DNA from: Sphingomonas sp. S-NIH.Pt15_0812
GTDB taxonomy: Bacteria > Pseudomonadota > Alphaproteobacteria > Sphingomonadales > Sphingomonadaceae
Direction: 5' to 3'
Length of the DNA stretch: 48,305 bases
NCBI RefSeq assembly: GCF_003951315.1
Contig: NZ_QLJH01000026.1
Span: forward strand, 1-48,305
Made by a program: the position numbers and the translations under genes. Below the pieces are notes generated by a model, which made no database searches, was not told the DNA's origin, and saw nothing but the letters and a program-made list of their open reading frames with translations. Shown piece by piece: positions 17,101 to 24,382 of this stretch. The stretch's first letter is position 1; the number at the start of each line of letters is the position of its first letter.

Positions 17101-17491
17101 GCGAATGCGCGCCGGTCGCGGCATCGGCGAACAACAGCCCGACATCGCGCGCCCGCACGTCGCGCCCGTCGATCCGATAGGCGGAGCCCGCGCCGCGCTC
17201 GATCCGCCGCACCACCTCCGTCTCGCGGCCGTCGACCTCGGCCAGGATCGACACTTCGGCGAAGTCGCGCGGCGGGCGCGTCGCGGTGCCGGCGAAGATC
17301 ACGTCCTCCATGCCGGACCCGCGCATCGACCGGGCGCTGTTCTCGCCCATCGCCCAGCGCAGCGCCTCCAGCAGGTTCGACTTGCCGCAGCCATTGGGCC
17401 CGACCACGCCGGTCAGCCCGTCGCGGATCACCAGATCGGCGGGTTCGACGAAGCTCTTGAAGCCGGCCAGGCGAAGGCGGGTGATCCGCAT
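14105..17491 (-). CDS. smc: chromosome partition protein SMC
   Basis: A 1128-residue SMC ATPase of the condensin that compacts and segregates the chromosome. Walker A is GPNGCGKSN (31-39). Two long Ala/Glu/Arg-rich coiled-coil arms flank a hinge around residues 480-620. The ABC signature LLSGGEQ is near residue 1027 and Walker B is CVLDEVDAPLDD near 1052, followed by a D-loop. Length is normal. The ATG at 17491 begins MRITRLRLAGFKSF, matching the family N-terminus; the open frame upstream of it is spurious. ScpA/ScpB partners are not in the window. It is divergent from the udgX fusion gene (116 bases apart). Confidence 0.95.
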   Translation of the reverse strand: MRITRLRLAGFKSFVEPADLVIRDGLTGVVGPNGCGKSNLLEALRWAMGENSARSMRGSGMEDVIFAGTATRPPRDFAEVSILAEVDGRETEVVRRIERGAGSAYRIDGRDVRARDVGLLFADAATGAHSPALVSQNRIGAVIAAKPAERRAMLEEAAGIAGLHVRRREAESRLRQTEANLERLDTVLADQAARAAVLRRQARAAERYRRLSDRIRLAEARMIFARWRAAAAEADAAKAAARACTAAVEAAAAAEQSDAAAQRRAATEVAAARGAALAARERVTEAAHALAALTGERQAVERRIADLAAAAMRLAEDRAREGSLAGDAAAALARLAAEGEALAAAIAAGEQDAPHRGAALEEAERAARDAEVALAQGMSRQAGEVAEARVARAAGEAAATRLARVKREAVQAAAALAALPLPAPLTAQREAAAERRVAAGLAAETAREAHAAAEAAERAGMADRDSAETARATARADLAALDSEVAALERATRRSGGVRLIDQLVPAPGYERALGAALGDDLESSPDVWMPMPVEPGDPGPAPGTEPLADHVAAPPLLARRLRQVLVAATDAGQALAVGQRLVTRDGTLRRWDGYRASGQGAAAAERLERLNRLTRLRDARPAATEALDRATRARAQVDAAIEAARIAARTARDALARAEQAMREAGRAEDSAAAALDRLAGQRADLDQRAARIAGERAEAAADQAAAETTVAALPDGRATAAEVEALRHMATQRRTAVMEAQAARQALDRRLAADRERLVAAQAEARDWRTRAGEAAKRIVAMDRRDAEIAIEAESLADQPAALAGRIATLTATHDDDRRAADLLATAEATAETALHAAEAAHRQAIDRLGTAREARAAATARVESQEQRRVEIGRLSGERFQCPAPVLPERLGFVGAEVGDPVAETATHERLVQERERIGPVNLVAERELAELDAAGASAAAERVELGEAVAALRGSIATLNREGRQRLRAAFEAVDAHFRRLFATLFDGGAAHLALVDSDDPLEAGLEILAQPPGKRLQSLTLLSGGEQALTAVALIFALFLTNPAPICVLDEVDAPLDDANIDRFCGLLDRMVQDTDTRYLIVTHNAVTMSRMHRLFGVTMIERGVSRVVSVDLQAAETLLAAE

Positions 17492-17607
17492 GGGATGGGG
17501 ATGTGGCGCATCGGCCGCCGGCCGTCGACCGCTTCTTTCACGGCGATGCTGCAACCTCCCGTCGCGGCGCGCGATTCTGTCCGCACCAGCAAGCGCAAAG
17601 GCCCCGG

Positions 17608-19017
17608 ATGCGAGTCGTCACCCTGCCCGAACCCGACGATTTCGACGCCTGGCGCGCCGCCGCGCGCGATCTGGCCGCTGCCGACATGCCCGCCGATGCG
17701 ATCGTCTGGCAGGTGGGATCGCAACCGACCGACCTGTTCGGCAGCGCGGAGCCGACCCCGGCGCCGGCCAGTCCCGCGCCGGGCGGCTTCTCCGTGCCGC
17801 GCGCGTTCCTCGACCTCGGCCGGCATGTCGTGATGGCGAACGACCCCGCCCGTTTCTCGCTGCTCTACACATTGCTCACCCGCCTGCGCCGCGAGCCCCG
17901 GCTGATCGAGGATCAGGCCGACCCGCTGGTCCGCAAGTTGGAGACGCTGGCCAAGGGGGTGCGCCGCGACATCCACAAGATGCGCGCTTTCCTCCGCTTC
18001 CGCGAAGTCGCGGACGAGGACGGCACGCCGCGCTTCGTCGCCTGGTTCGAGCCGGAGCATCATATCGTCCGCGCCAACGCCGCCTTCTTCGTCAACCGCT
18101 TCGCCGCGATGCGCTGGTCGATCCTGACGCCGGAGGTGTCGCTCCACTGGGACGGGCAGTCGCTGAGCGAGGGTCCGCCCGCGACCAAGGCCGATGCGCC
18201 GGACGGCGACCCGACCGAGGAGGTGTGGAAGACCTATTATAGCAGCATCTTCAACCCCGCCCGGCTGAAGGTCGGCGCGATGCTGAAGGAGATGCCGCGC
18301 AAATATTGGAAGAACATGCCGGAAACCGCGCTGGTGCCGCAATTGCTGGCCGGCGCGCAGGCGCGGGAGGCGAAGATGATCGAGACGGCCCCACGGACCG
18401 AAGGACGCGGCATCACCGGCGACAATCGCCGCCTGGCCTGGGAGGCACTGCGCGAGGAGGCGGCGGGCTGCACCCGTTGCCCGCTCTACAAGCCGGCGAC
18501 GCAGACCGTGTTCGGCGAGGGGCCGGTCGATGCCGCATTGATGTTCGTCGGCGAGCAGCCCGGCGACCAGGAGGATCTGTCCGGCCGGCCCTTTGTCGGT
18601 CCCGCCGGACAGATGTTCGACCGCGCGCTGGCGGCGGCGGCGATCGACCGGTCCACCGTCTATGTCACCAATGCGGTCAAGCATTTCAAGTTCGAGCCGC
18701 GCGGCAAGCGCCGCATCCACGCCAAGCCCGGCGCCGGCGAGATCGATGCCTGCCGCTGGTGGGTCGAGCAGGAGCAGATGCTGGTCCGCCCGCGCGTCAC
18801 CGTGGCGCTGGGCGCGACGGCGGCGCGCTCGCTGTTCGGGCGGGTGATGACGATCGGCAAGGAGCGCGGCCGCGAGTTGCGGTTGGCGGATGGCGGAGCG
18901 GCCTGGATCACCGTCCATCCCAGCTATCTGCTCCGCCTGCCCGACCCGGCTCAGGCGGAGGTGGAATATGCGCGCTTCGTGGAGGATCTGAAGCTGGCGG
19001 CGGCGGCGCTGGGGTGA
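17608..19017 (+). CDS. DUF4130/TIGR03915-type domain fused to UdgX uracil-DNA-binding protein
   Basis: A 469-residue fusion. Residues about 1-255 match the radical-SAM-linked 'probable DNA metabolism' family (GVRRDIHKMRAFLRFREV, FVAWFEPEHHIVR, YYSSIFNPARLKV, MPRKYWKNMPE). Residues about 270-469 are a UDG-superfamily domain of the UdgX kind: GEQPGDQED (315-323), NAVKHFKF (355-362), the KRRIH loop (367-371) and HPSYLLR (437-443). In Mycobacterium UdgX the histidine of this loop forms a covalent bond to the abasic sugar after uracil excision; His371 is the equivalent. Cys288, Cys291 and Cys382 would bind the 4Fe-4S cluster; no fourth Cys exists. The ATG at 17608 is preferred; the upstream frame is open. 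Confidence 0.9.
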   Translation: MRVVTLPEPDDFDAWRAAARDLAAADMPADAIVWQVGSQPTDLFGSAEPTPAPASPAPGGFSVPRAFLDLGRHVVMANDPARFSLLYTLLTRLRREPRLIEDQADPLVRKLETLAKGVRRDIHKMRAFLRFREVADEDGTPRFVAWFEPEHHIVRANAAFFVNRFAAMRWSILTPEVSLHWDGQSLSEGPPATKADAPDGDPTEEVWKTYYSSIFNPARLKVGAMLKEMPRKYWKNMPETALVPQLLAGAQAREAKMIETAPRTEGRGITGDNRRLAWEALREEAAGCTRCPLYKPATQTVFGEGPVDAALMFVGEQPGDQEDLSGRPFVGPAGQMFDRALAAAAIDRSTVYVTNAVKHFKFEPRGKRRIHAKPGAGEIDACRWWVEQEQMLVRPRVTVALGATAARSLFGRVMTIGKERGRELRLADGGAAWITVHPSYLLRLPDPAQAEVEYARFVEDLKLAAAALG

Positions 19018-19160
19018 GGGCGACCCGGCCGGAAGATTATCGCAGCCGTCTTGGGTCGATCTGAACCTTGATGCCATCGGTCGGTTGATGATCGTTCATG
19101 GCCAGTCCGGCGCGGCCGTCCCTCCGATGTCGTCGCCGGCTGCGATCGGGAGCGGGCACG

Positions 19161-19718
19161 ATGCGTCACATCCAGCTTCTTCTCATCCCCGCCGCACTGC
19201 TCACGGCGATGCCCGTAGAGGCCGGGCCCAAGCCGGCCAGCATAAGCTGGGCGAAGCCGGGCGTATCGTTCGACGCCTATCGGCAGGACACGCTGGACTG
19301 CGCCAACCGCACCTATGGGTTGAACGTCAGCATGAAGCCGCGGACGGCATCGGCGCTGGCGGCGCTGAACAATGCGCAGCTCACCGCCATCGTGACCGGG
19401 CTGAACACCGGTTCGCAGGTCGGCAGCCAAGACTATCAGGGCGGCGCGGACGGCTATCGCGCGGTGATGAACGTCGTGGCCCCCGGCCGGACGCTGCTGC
19501 GGACCTCCACCTATACCGAGACCTTCCGCCATGCCGCCTATCGCGACGTGGTGGACCAGCTCCAGTCGGTGCTCGACTATTGCCTGATGTCGCGCGGCTA
19601 TCATCGGTTCACGCTGCGCCGGTCGGACATGGCCGCGCTGCGCCGACTACCGACAGGGTCGGAGGAACGCGCCCGCTATCTGCACGGGCTGGCCGCCGCG
19701 CCCTCGCCCCCGTCGTGA
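19161..19718 (+). CDS. small exported protein of unknown function
   Basis: A 185-residue protein I do not recognise. Residues 1-21 form a signal peptide (MRHIQLLLIPAALLTAMPVEA), and the mature part starts with GPKPAS. It has two cysteines (in LDCANRTYG and DYCLMSRGY), which could form a disulfide in the periplasm, and a small Ala/Gly/Asn-rich middle with a GSQVGSQ stretch. The start at 19161 has a GGGAGCGGG site. The open frame before it is not supported. The 143 bases upstream (19018-19160) show no clear promoter. It converges on the aldo/keto reductase gene, 7 bases apart. Confidence 0.7.
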   Translation: MRHIQLLLIPAALLTAMPVEAGPKPASISWAKPGVSFDAYRQDTLDCANRTYGLNVSMKPRTASALAALNNAQLTAIVTGLNTGSQVGSQDYQGGADGYRAVMNVVAPGRTLLRTSTYTETFRHAAYRDVVDQLQSVLDYCLMSRGYHRFTLRRSDMAALRRLPTGSEERARYLHGLAAAPSPPS

Positions 19719-19725
19719 TCGGCGT

Positions 19726-20523
19726 TCACATCTCGCGCGGGTCCGGTCCCAACCGGCCGTCGGGCGAGTCGAGTTCGTCGATCGCGGCGATGTCCTCCGC
19801 GTCCAACGTCCAGTCGGCCGCCGCCAGATTGTCGCTCAGATGCTCGGCGCTCGACGCCTTGGGAATCACCGAATAGCCCTTGGCCAGATGCCAGGCGATC
19901 ACCACCTGCGCCGCCGACCGGCCGTGCCGTTCGGCGATGGCGGTGATGCGCGGGTCGGTGAGCAGGGCCTTGCCCTGGCCGATCGGGCTCCAGCTCTGCG
20001 TCACGATGCCATGCGCCTGGTGATAGGCGACGCTGTCCCGCTGTTGGAAGGTCGGATGCAGCTCGATCTGGTTCACCGCCGGGGTGACGCCGGTCGCGTC
20101 GATGATCGCATCGAGATGCTCGGGCAGGAAGTTGGACACGCCGATCGACAGCGCCTTGCCCGCCTCGCGCAGGCGGACCATCGCCTGCCATGCCGCGACA
20201 TAGAGGTCCGCGCCCGGCACCGGCCAGTGCATCAGATACAGGTCGACCGAGTCGCGCCCGAGCAGCGCCAGGCTCTCGTCCAGCGCCGCCTCGGCATCGT
20301 CCTGCCGATCGTTCCACAATTTGGTGGTGACCCACACGTCGCTGGCCTTCACGCCATCGCCGACGCCGCGCTCGTTGCCATAGATGGCGGCGGTGTCGAC
20401 CAGGCGGTAGCCCAGGTCGATCCCCTGGCGGACGATGGCCGCCGCCTGGGGATCGGAAATCTGCCACGTGCCCATGCCCAATTGGGGCATGGCGCGGCCG
20501 TCGTTCAGGGTCAGATCGGTCAT
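19726..20523 (-). CDS. aldo/keto reductase
   Basis: A 265-residue NADPH-dependent oxidoreductase with the (alpha/beta)8 aldo/keto reductase fold. The catalytic tetrad is visible: Asp43 and Tyr48 (RLVDTAAIYGNE), Lys68 (VTTKLW) and His99 (LMHWP). The C-terminal IPKASSAEHLSDNL is the nucleotide 2'-phosphate-binding loop. The size and VDLYLMHWPVPG pattern suit the 2,5-diketo-D-gluconate reductase-like AKR5 group, but the substrate is unknown. The ATG at 20523 begins MTDLTLNDGRAMPQLGMGTW, the usual family start. It diverges from the dedA-like gene. Confidence 0.9.
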   Translation of the reverse strand: MTDLTLNDGRAMPQLGMGTWQISDPQAAAIVRQGIDLGYRLVDTAAIYGNERGVGDGVKASDVWVTTKLWNDRQDDAEAALDESLALLGRDSVDLYLMHWPVPGADLYVAAWQAMVRLREAGKALSIGVSNFLPEHLDAIIDATGVTPAVNQIELHPTFQQRDSVAYHQAHGIVTQSWSPIGQGKALLTDPRITAIAERHGRSAAQVVIAWHLAKGYSVIPKASSAEHLSDNLAAADWTLDAEDIAAIDELDSPDGRLGPDPREM

Positions 20524-20611
20524 GCCCGCGCCAACCGACAGGCGTACCGACCAGTTCCCGCCCGGCTGATGCGGATTGACCCCTTGGACGCGCTCGGCCA
20601 AGCGGCGGGCC

Positions 20612-21247
20612 ATGGTCGAAAAGATATTGGGGACGCTCGCCGCGTTCGTCATCGCGGTGATCTCGGGCGGCGGCTATTGGGGCATCGCGCTGCTGATGGC
20701 GATCGAGAGCGCGTGCATCCCGCTCCCCTCCGAACTCATCATGCCGTTCGCCGGCTATCTGGTGTCGACCGGACGGTTCGACCTGTTCCTGGCGGCGACG
20801 GCGGGGGCGATCGGCTGCAATCTCGGCTCGATCGTCGCCTATGAGGTCGGCAAGCGCGGCGGCCGGCCGGTGGCGGAACGCTGGGGCCGCTACCTGCTGA
20901 TCGGCGCGGACGAGCTGGATGCGGCGGACCGCTTCTTCCGCCGCTGGGGTCCGGCGGCGGTGCTGATCGGCCGGTTGCTGCCGGTGATCCGCACCTTCAT
21001 CGCCTTTCCGGCCGGCGTCGCGCGGATGCCGCTGATCCCCTTCCACCTCTATACCTTCATCGGCTCCTGGCCCTTCTGCCTGGGCCTCGCCTGGGTCGGC
21101 ATGACATTGGGCGACAAGTGGAACAGCGATCCGCGCCTGAAGGCGGCGTTCCACCAGGCGGACCTCGCCATCGGGCTGGTGCTGGTCGCGGCGATCAGCC
21201 TCTATGTCTGGCACCGGGTGCGGGGCATCCGCAAGAACCGCGCCTGA
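20612..21247 (+). CDS. DedA family membrane protein
   Basis: A 211-residue inner-membrane protein of the DedA/VTT family, whose members act in lipid (undecaprenyl phosphate or phospholipid) translocation and envelope homeostasis. Key motifs are ESACIPLPSELIMPFAG (about 33-49), with the membrane-embedded glutamate, and GRLLPVIRTFIAFPAG (about 119-134), with the conserved G-R-x-x-P-x-x-R-T. Several hydrophobic segments are evident. The ATG at 20612 is chosen over an upstream TTG. Its last 53 bases overlap the end of the convergent membrane-protein gene. Confidence 0.88.
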   Translation: MVEKILGTLAAFVIAVISGGGYWGIALLMAIESACIPLPSELIMPFAGYLVSTGRFDLFLAATAGAIGCNLGSIVAYEVGKRGGRPVAERWGRYLLIGADELDAADRFFRRWGPAAVLIGRLLPVIRTFIAFPAGVARMPLIPFHLYTFIGSWPFCLGLAWVGMTLGDKWNSDPRLKAAFHQADLAIGLVLVAAISLYVWHRVRGIRKNRA

Positions 21248-22655
21248 CCTGCCAGAGCAGCACCGTCATCAGCGGCAGCGCGACCGCCAGATAGGCGGAC
21301 AGGCCGCTCCATGGCGACCAGCCCAGCCATTCGCTCGGCCAGGTCTGCAATGCGCCGGGGCGGAAGCGTTGCTCGATCACATAGGTCCAGACGGGCCAGC
21401 GATAGTCCGGCGGCGCGAAGATGTCGGCGGCGGCGATCACGAGGTTGACCGCCATCGACAGCGCCAGCAGCGCGGCGGTCGCGACCCGCCCCCACCGCTC
21501 CCGCTCCGCCCAAAAGGGCGCCAGCCCCAGCGCGAGCATCCCGATCGCCGGCACGGCATGGCGCGGCCCGGTGGAATTGCCGCCGTCCCAATAGAAATAG
21601 GCGGCGTTGACCAGCAGCACGATCGCCACCACGCCACCCGCCATGGCGGCGAGCCCGCGCGTCCGTGCATCATCCGCCAGCCGCGCCAGTCCCGGCACGC
21701 CGAGCACCAGGATCGGCGCGACCCAGACCAAGCCGCGTCGGTCGCCCAGCACGATCTCCAGCAGCACCTTGGGCCGGGGCCAGGTCAGGCCGAACAGCCC
21801 CTGCTGCATGCCCGCGAAACCGGTCACCCCGGCATAGGCGATTCGGAACGGCGTCCCGAAGGCGAGCAGGTTGTAGAGGGCCAGCGGCACCAGCATCGCC
21901 ACGCCGCCCAGCGCCGCGAAACCGAGCACGCGCCAGCGCTCGGCGCATGGCCAGGCGCGCGCCGCCGCCCAGAGCGCGATCGCGCCGCCCGCCAGCACCG
22001 CCTGATATTCGACGACCACCGCCCAGCCCAGCGCCATGCCGCCCGCCAGCGCCAGTCCGACGCGGCGCTCGCCCGGCCCGGTCGCGCGCCACAGGCACCA
22101 GCCGGCGATGACATAGAGCGCCGCCACCACCGCATGGCCGGTGATCGTGCCCGACCATCCCCAGATCGGCGTGCCCAGAGCATAGCCCAAAGCCGCGACC
22201 AGTCCCGCCCCCGCCTGACCGGTCAGCGCCATGCCCCAGTCGAACAACAGCACCGCCGCCAATGCGGTCAGCCATGCCGGCCCCGTCGCCACCGCGACGC
22301 GCATCCGGAGGCGCAGGAAGCGGGCCAGGGTCGGATCGTAGAAGGAAAGATTCAGTCCGGCGGCGGTCGTGCCGCTCCACCGGTCGACGATAGCGACGGC
22401 GGGCAGCGCCATCAGCGTCATGCCGGGGGCCTTGTCGAGATAGGCGTGGGGGCCGAACTGCGCCTTGTCGATCGTCAGCGGCGCATATTCGTCGATCGTC
22501 GCATCGCCCTGTTCGACCAGGCTGAGCGCGGCGAACATCCGCGTGGCGTTATTGGGATTGAGCTCCCACGATCCGAACCAGGCGACCGACAGCCAGACCA
22601 GCAGGAACAGCAGCGGCCGGACGCCGCGCGGTGCCGTCGTTCCTCGATCCACCAC
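21195..22655 (-). CDS. polytopic membrane protein, GT-C glycosyltransferase-like
   Basis: A 486-residue protein with about ten hydrophobic segments. The first extracytoplasmic loop carries NNATRMFAALSLVEQGDATIDEYAP and a YLDKAPG motif, patterns common in GT-C/ArnT-like lipid-linked sugar transferases and related uncharacterised membrane proteins. A late GGNSTGPRHAVPA loop also recalls this group. No donor or acceptor can be inferred. The Cys-rich tail (RRGSCGCPAPGARHRG) is encoded in the overlap with the convergent dedA gene and may not be conserved. The gene has no obvious operon partner; the flagellar cluster begins 71 bases beyond its start. Confidence 0.72.
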   Translation of the reverse strand: MVDRGTTAPRGVRPLLFLLVWLSVAWFGSWELNPNNATRMFAALSLVEQGDATIDEYAPLTIDKAQFGPHAYLDKAPGMTLMALPAVAIVDRWSGTTAAGLNLSFYDPTLARFLRLRMRVAVATGPAWLTALAAVLLFDWGMALTGQAGAGLVAALGYALGTPIWGWSGTITGHAVVAALYVIAGWCLWRATGPGERRVGLALAGGMALGWAVVVEYQAVLAGGAIALWAAARAWPCAERWRVLGFAALGGVAMLVPLALYNLLAFGTPFRIAYAGVTGFAGMQQGLFGLTWPRPKVLLEIVLGDRRGLVWVAPILVLGVPGLARLADDARTRGLAAMAGGVVAIVLLVNAAYFYWDGGNSTGPRHAVPAIGMLALGLAPFWAERERWGRVATAALLALSMAVNLVIAAADIFAPPDYRWPVWTYVIEQRFRPGALQTWPSEWLGWSPWSGLSAYLAVALPLMTVLLWQVRRGSCGCPAPGARHRG

Positions 22656-22726
22656 GCCCTGCCCCCGCGATTTCGCTCGGCAGCATGGCTATCCGCCCGG
22701 CCGGCAGGGGTAAAGGGCGGTGCCGT

Positions 22727-23032
22727 CTATGCGAAGGCGGACATGCGGTGGCCGGCGAAGCTGTCGCCGGTCAGGCCTTGCAGGCGGCGGCGGGTATTGG
22801 CCGCCAGCAGGTTGACATAGATGCGGCACGTCTCGTTCAGCCGCTGCGCTTCCTCGGCCAGCTCGCGCAGGTCGATGCCGGCCGGACCGGTGCCCGCCGC
22901 GGCGACCGCGTCGATGCCAGACAGCTTGTCGGCGGTCGCCCGCTCCAGCGCGCGCGCGTCGTTCGCCTTCAGCGCGGCGATCTCGGCATGAAGGGCCTCG
23001 ATCACCCGGACGAGCGCGTCACGCCTGTTCAT
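22727..23032 (-). CDS. flgN: FlgN-like flagellar export chaperone
   Basis: A 101-residue, mostly helical protein. It matches FlgN-type chaperones of the hook-associated proteins FlgK and FlgL in its length and its C-terminal RLNETCRIYVNLLAANTRRRLQGLTG segment, which follows the N-R-x-L-x-x-x-N-x-R pattern of that family. FlgN-like sequences diverge strongly, so context carries weight: the start overlaps the end of flgM by 14 bases, the usual flgM-flgN pairing. It is the last gene of the minus flagellar unit. Confidence 0.72.
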   Translation of the reverse strand: MNRRDALVRVIEALHAEIAALKANDARALERATADKLSGIDAVAAAGTGPAGIDLRELAEEAQRLNETCRIYVNLLAANTRRRLQGLTGDSFAGHRMSAFA

Positions 23033-23315
23033 TGGACTTCCACTCCAGCTTGAGCGCGATCAGCCGATCGGCGATGGTCGAGGGGGATAGCGGGAACTTG
23101 CCGTCCGCGATCGCCCGGCGGATCTGGGCGACGCGATCGGTATCGACCGGCGGCGCGGCGGCCATCGACTTGGCGAGGCGCGTCGATTCCGTGGCGACGG
23201 GCACGGCGGCGGGTTCGGGCGACGCACTGGTCACCACCTTCGCGACGGGCGCGATGGGGGTCGAAGCGGTGATCCGCGACGTCCCACCTGCCTTCCAACC
23301 AATCGAGTCCACCAT
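23019..23315 (-). CDS. flgM: negative regulator of flagellin synthesis (anti-sigma-28 factor) FlgM
   Basis: A 98-residue protein with a disordered, Ala/Pro-rich N-terminal half and a C-terminal FlgM core RVAQIRRAIADGKFPLSPSTIADRLIAL (about 62-89). FlgM binds FliA (sigma-28) until the hook is finished and is then exported, releasing late gene expression. Its presence implies a fliA-type sigma factor elsewhere in the genome. The ATG at 23315 is preceded by GAAAGG. A weak sigma-54-like site lies just upstream. It overlaps flgN. Confidence 0.82.
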   Translation of the reverse strand: MVDSIGWKAGGTSRITASTPIAPVAKVVTSASPEPAAVPVATESTRLAKSMAAAPPVDTDRVAQIRRAIADGKFPLSPSTIADRLIALKLEWKSNEQA

Positions 23316-23342
23316 GTCCAGCCTTTCGGGTTACACCGACAA

Positions 23343-23357
23343 GCCAGGAAACGGCCG
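23343..23357 (-). promoter_or_regulatory. weak sigma-54-like promoter before flgM
   Basis: On the minus strand CGGCCGTTTCCTGGC keeps the GG-N10-GC spacing of a -24/-12 promoter but matches TGGCACG-N4-TTGC poorly outside the invariant pairs. The predicted start point (about 23331) would leave a 15-base leader before flgM. Suggestive only because flgA and the divergent operon have much better sites. Confidence 0.25.
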
Positions 23358-23384
23358 GTCGCGCGCCGGCTTTAGCGAAATAAT

Positions 23385-23894
23385 TCAGTCACCCCAGCTC
23401 GGCAGCGTCGCCCGGCCGGCCGCAAGCGCCATCGCCTGCACGGGCGCCTTGGCGTCCTCCACCCGGACCAGGAAGCGCGCGCCGGGCGCGGCATCGGCCA
23501 TCGCCACGCCCTCGCGGCTGATCGCGAAGCCCTCCGACCCCGCCTCGATCACCACCGGGTCGCCGCGCCGGATCACCGGCTCCGCCTTGACCGGCGGGAC
23601 GACGCGCGGCGCGGCGGCGGCGACGCTCACCACCGGCACGCTGCGACGGACCGGCACGAACAGCCGCCAGTCGGGACCGGTGCAGGAGATCGTCACCGCG
23701 TCATGCGCATCGCTGCGCCAGGCGATCGCCGCCATCGGACAGGCGCGCAGCCGCAGGCGCGCATCGATCGGGGTGCGCGCGCCACCCTCCTCGCCCAGCG
23801 CATGTCCGGTGAAGCCGGCGACCGCGCGGTCGAGCGCGGCGATATCCTGAAAGGCGGCGGGAGCAGCGGCGGCGAGCAGCAGGGCGACGATCAT
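23385..23894 (-). CDS. flgA: flagellar P-ring assembly chaperone FlgA
   Basis: A 169-residue exported chaperone for P-ring (FlgI) polymerisation in the periplasm. A short signal peptide is present (MIVALLLAAAAPAAFQ). An SAF-like C-terminal domain contains VIRRGDPVVIEAGSEGFAISREGVAM and ends in the FlgA-type PVQAMALAAGRATL pattern. Cys residues in the middle (LRACPMAA, ISCTGP) probably form the disulfide seen in some FlgA proteins. The ATG overlaps the stop of the MotB-like gene (ATGA), so it is co-translated with a stator-like pair. That location, rather than next to flgB on the plus strand, is a local rearrangement. Confidence 0.85.
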   Translation of the reverse strand: MIVALLLAAAAPAAFQDIAALDRAVAGFTGHALGEEGGARTPIDARLRLRACPMAAIAWRSDAHDAVTISCTGPDWRLFVPVRRSVPVVSVAAAAPRVVPPVKAEPVIRRGDPVVIEAGSEGFAISREGVAMADAAPGARFLVRVEDAKAPVQAMALAAGRATLPSWGD

Positions 23895-24382
23895 GGGTGG
23901 GTCCTTTCGCCGGTGAAGGCGAGGGTGAGGGTGACGGCGGCGGGCCCGGTCGCGGTGGCGACCGACACGCGGGCGGGATCGAGCGGGGCGACCTGCGCGG
24001 CGACGGCGCGGGCGCGATCGGCGGCGAGGAGCGCGGGCGAACCGGTCGCGGGATCGACATCGGTGGCGGCCGCCCCCGCCCCGCCGGTGACGGTGATCGA
24101 GACGCGCGGATCGGCCAGCGCCGCACGCGCCCATTCGCGCACCCCGTGCGCGGCACCGGGCAGCGCCGCCGAGCGGGGCGCGAAGCCATCGATCCGCATC
24201 GCCGCGACGGGCAGCGGCGGCGCCTCGGCGTCGAAGCCGGCGCGGACGCCATGCGCCAGCCGCGCGGGATCGACCTTGCCGGCCTGCAGCAGCACGAAGA
24301 AGCCGAGCAGCAACAGCGCCAGATCGGCCAGCGTCACCAGCCAGAGCGGCCGGCCGGGGATTCGTTCGGGAAAGTCGGTCAT
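23891..24382 (-). CDS. short MotB-like stator protein with degenerate peptidoglycan-binding domain
   Basis: A 163-residue protein with a MotB-type single membrane span near the N-terminus, LWLVTLADLALLLLGFFVLL. Asp20 is the expected proton/sodium-carrying aspartate (ADL in place of ADF/ADM). The C-terminal part resembles a shortened OmpA-like domain (DPRVSITVTGG..., ALLAADRARAV), but GHTD is replaced by GGAGAA, so the peptidoglycan-binding aspartate is missing or moved; the Arg of RARAV is kept. About 100 residues shorter than typical MotB. Coupled by ATGA overlaps to the MotA-like gene before it and flgA after it. Confidence 0.75.
   Translation of the reverse strand: MTDFPERIPGRPLWLVTLADLALLLLGFFVLLQAGKVDPARLAHGVRAGFDAEAPPLPVAAMRIDGFAPRSAALPGAAHGVREWARAALADPRVSITVTGGAGAAATDVDPATGSPALLAADRARAVAAQVAPLDPARVSVATATGPAAVTLTLAFTGERTHP

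Noticed and set aside
17492..17607. Search for a LexA box in front of the UdgX fusion
   Set aside because: No GTTC-N7-GTTC or GAAC-N7-GAAC is present between smc and this gene.
13973..17833. Plus-strand open frame of 1286 codons opposite smc
   Set aside because: Its product is an Arg/His/Pro-rich low-complexity sequence with no motifs, while the minus strand encodes a textbook SMC. It is a GC-driven shadow.
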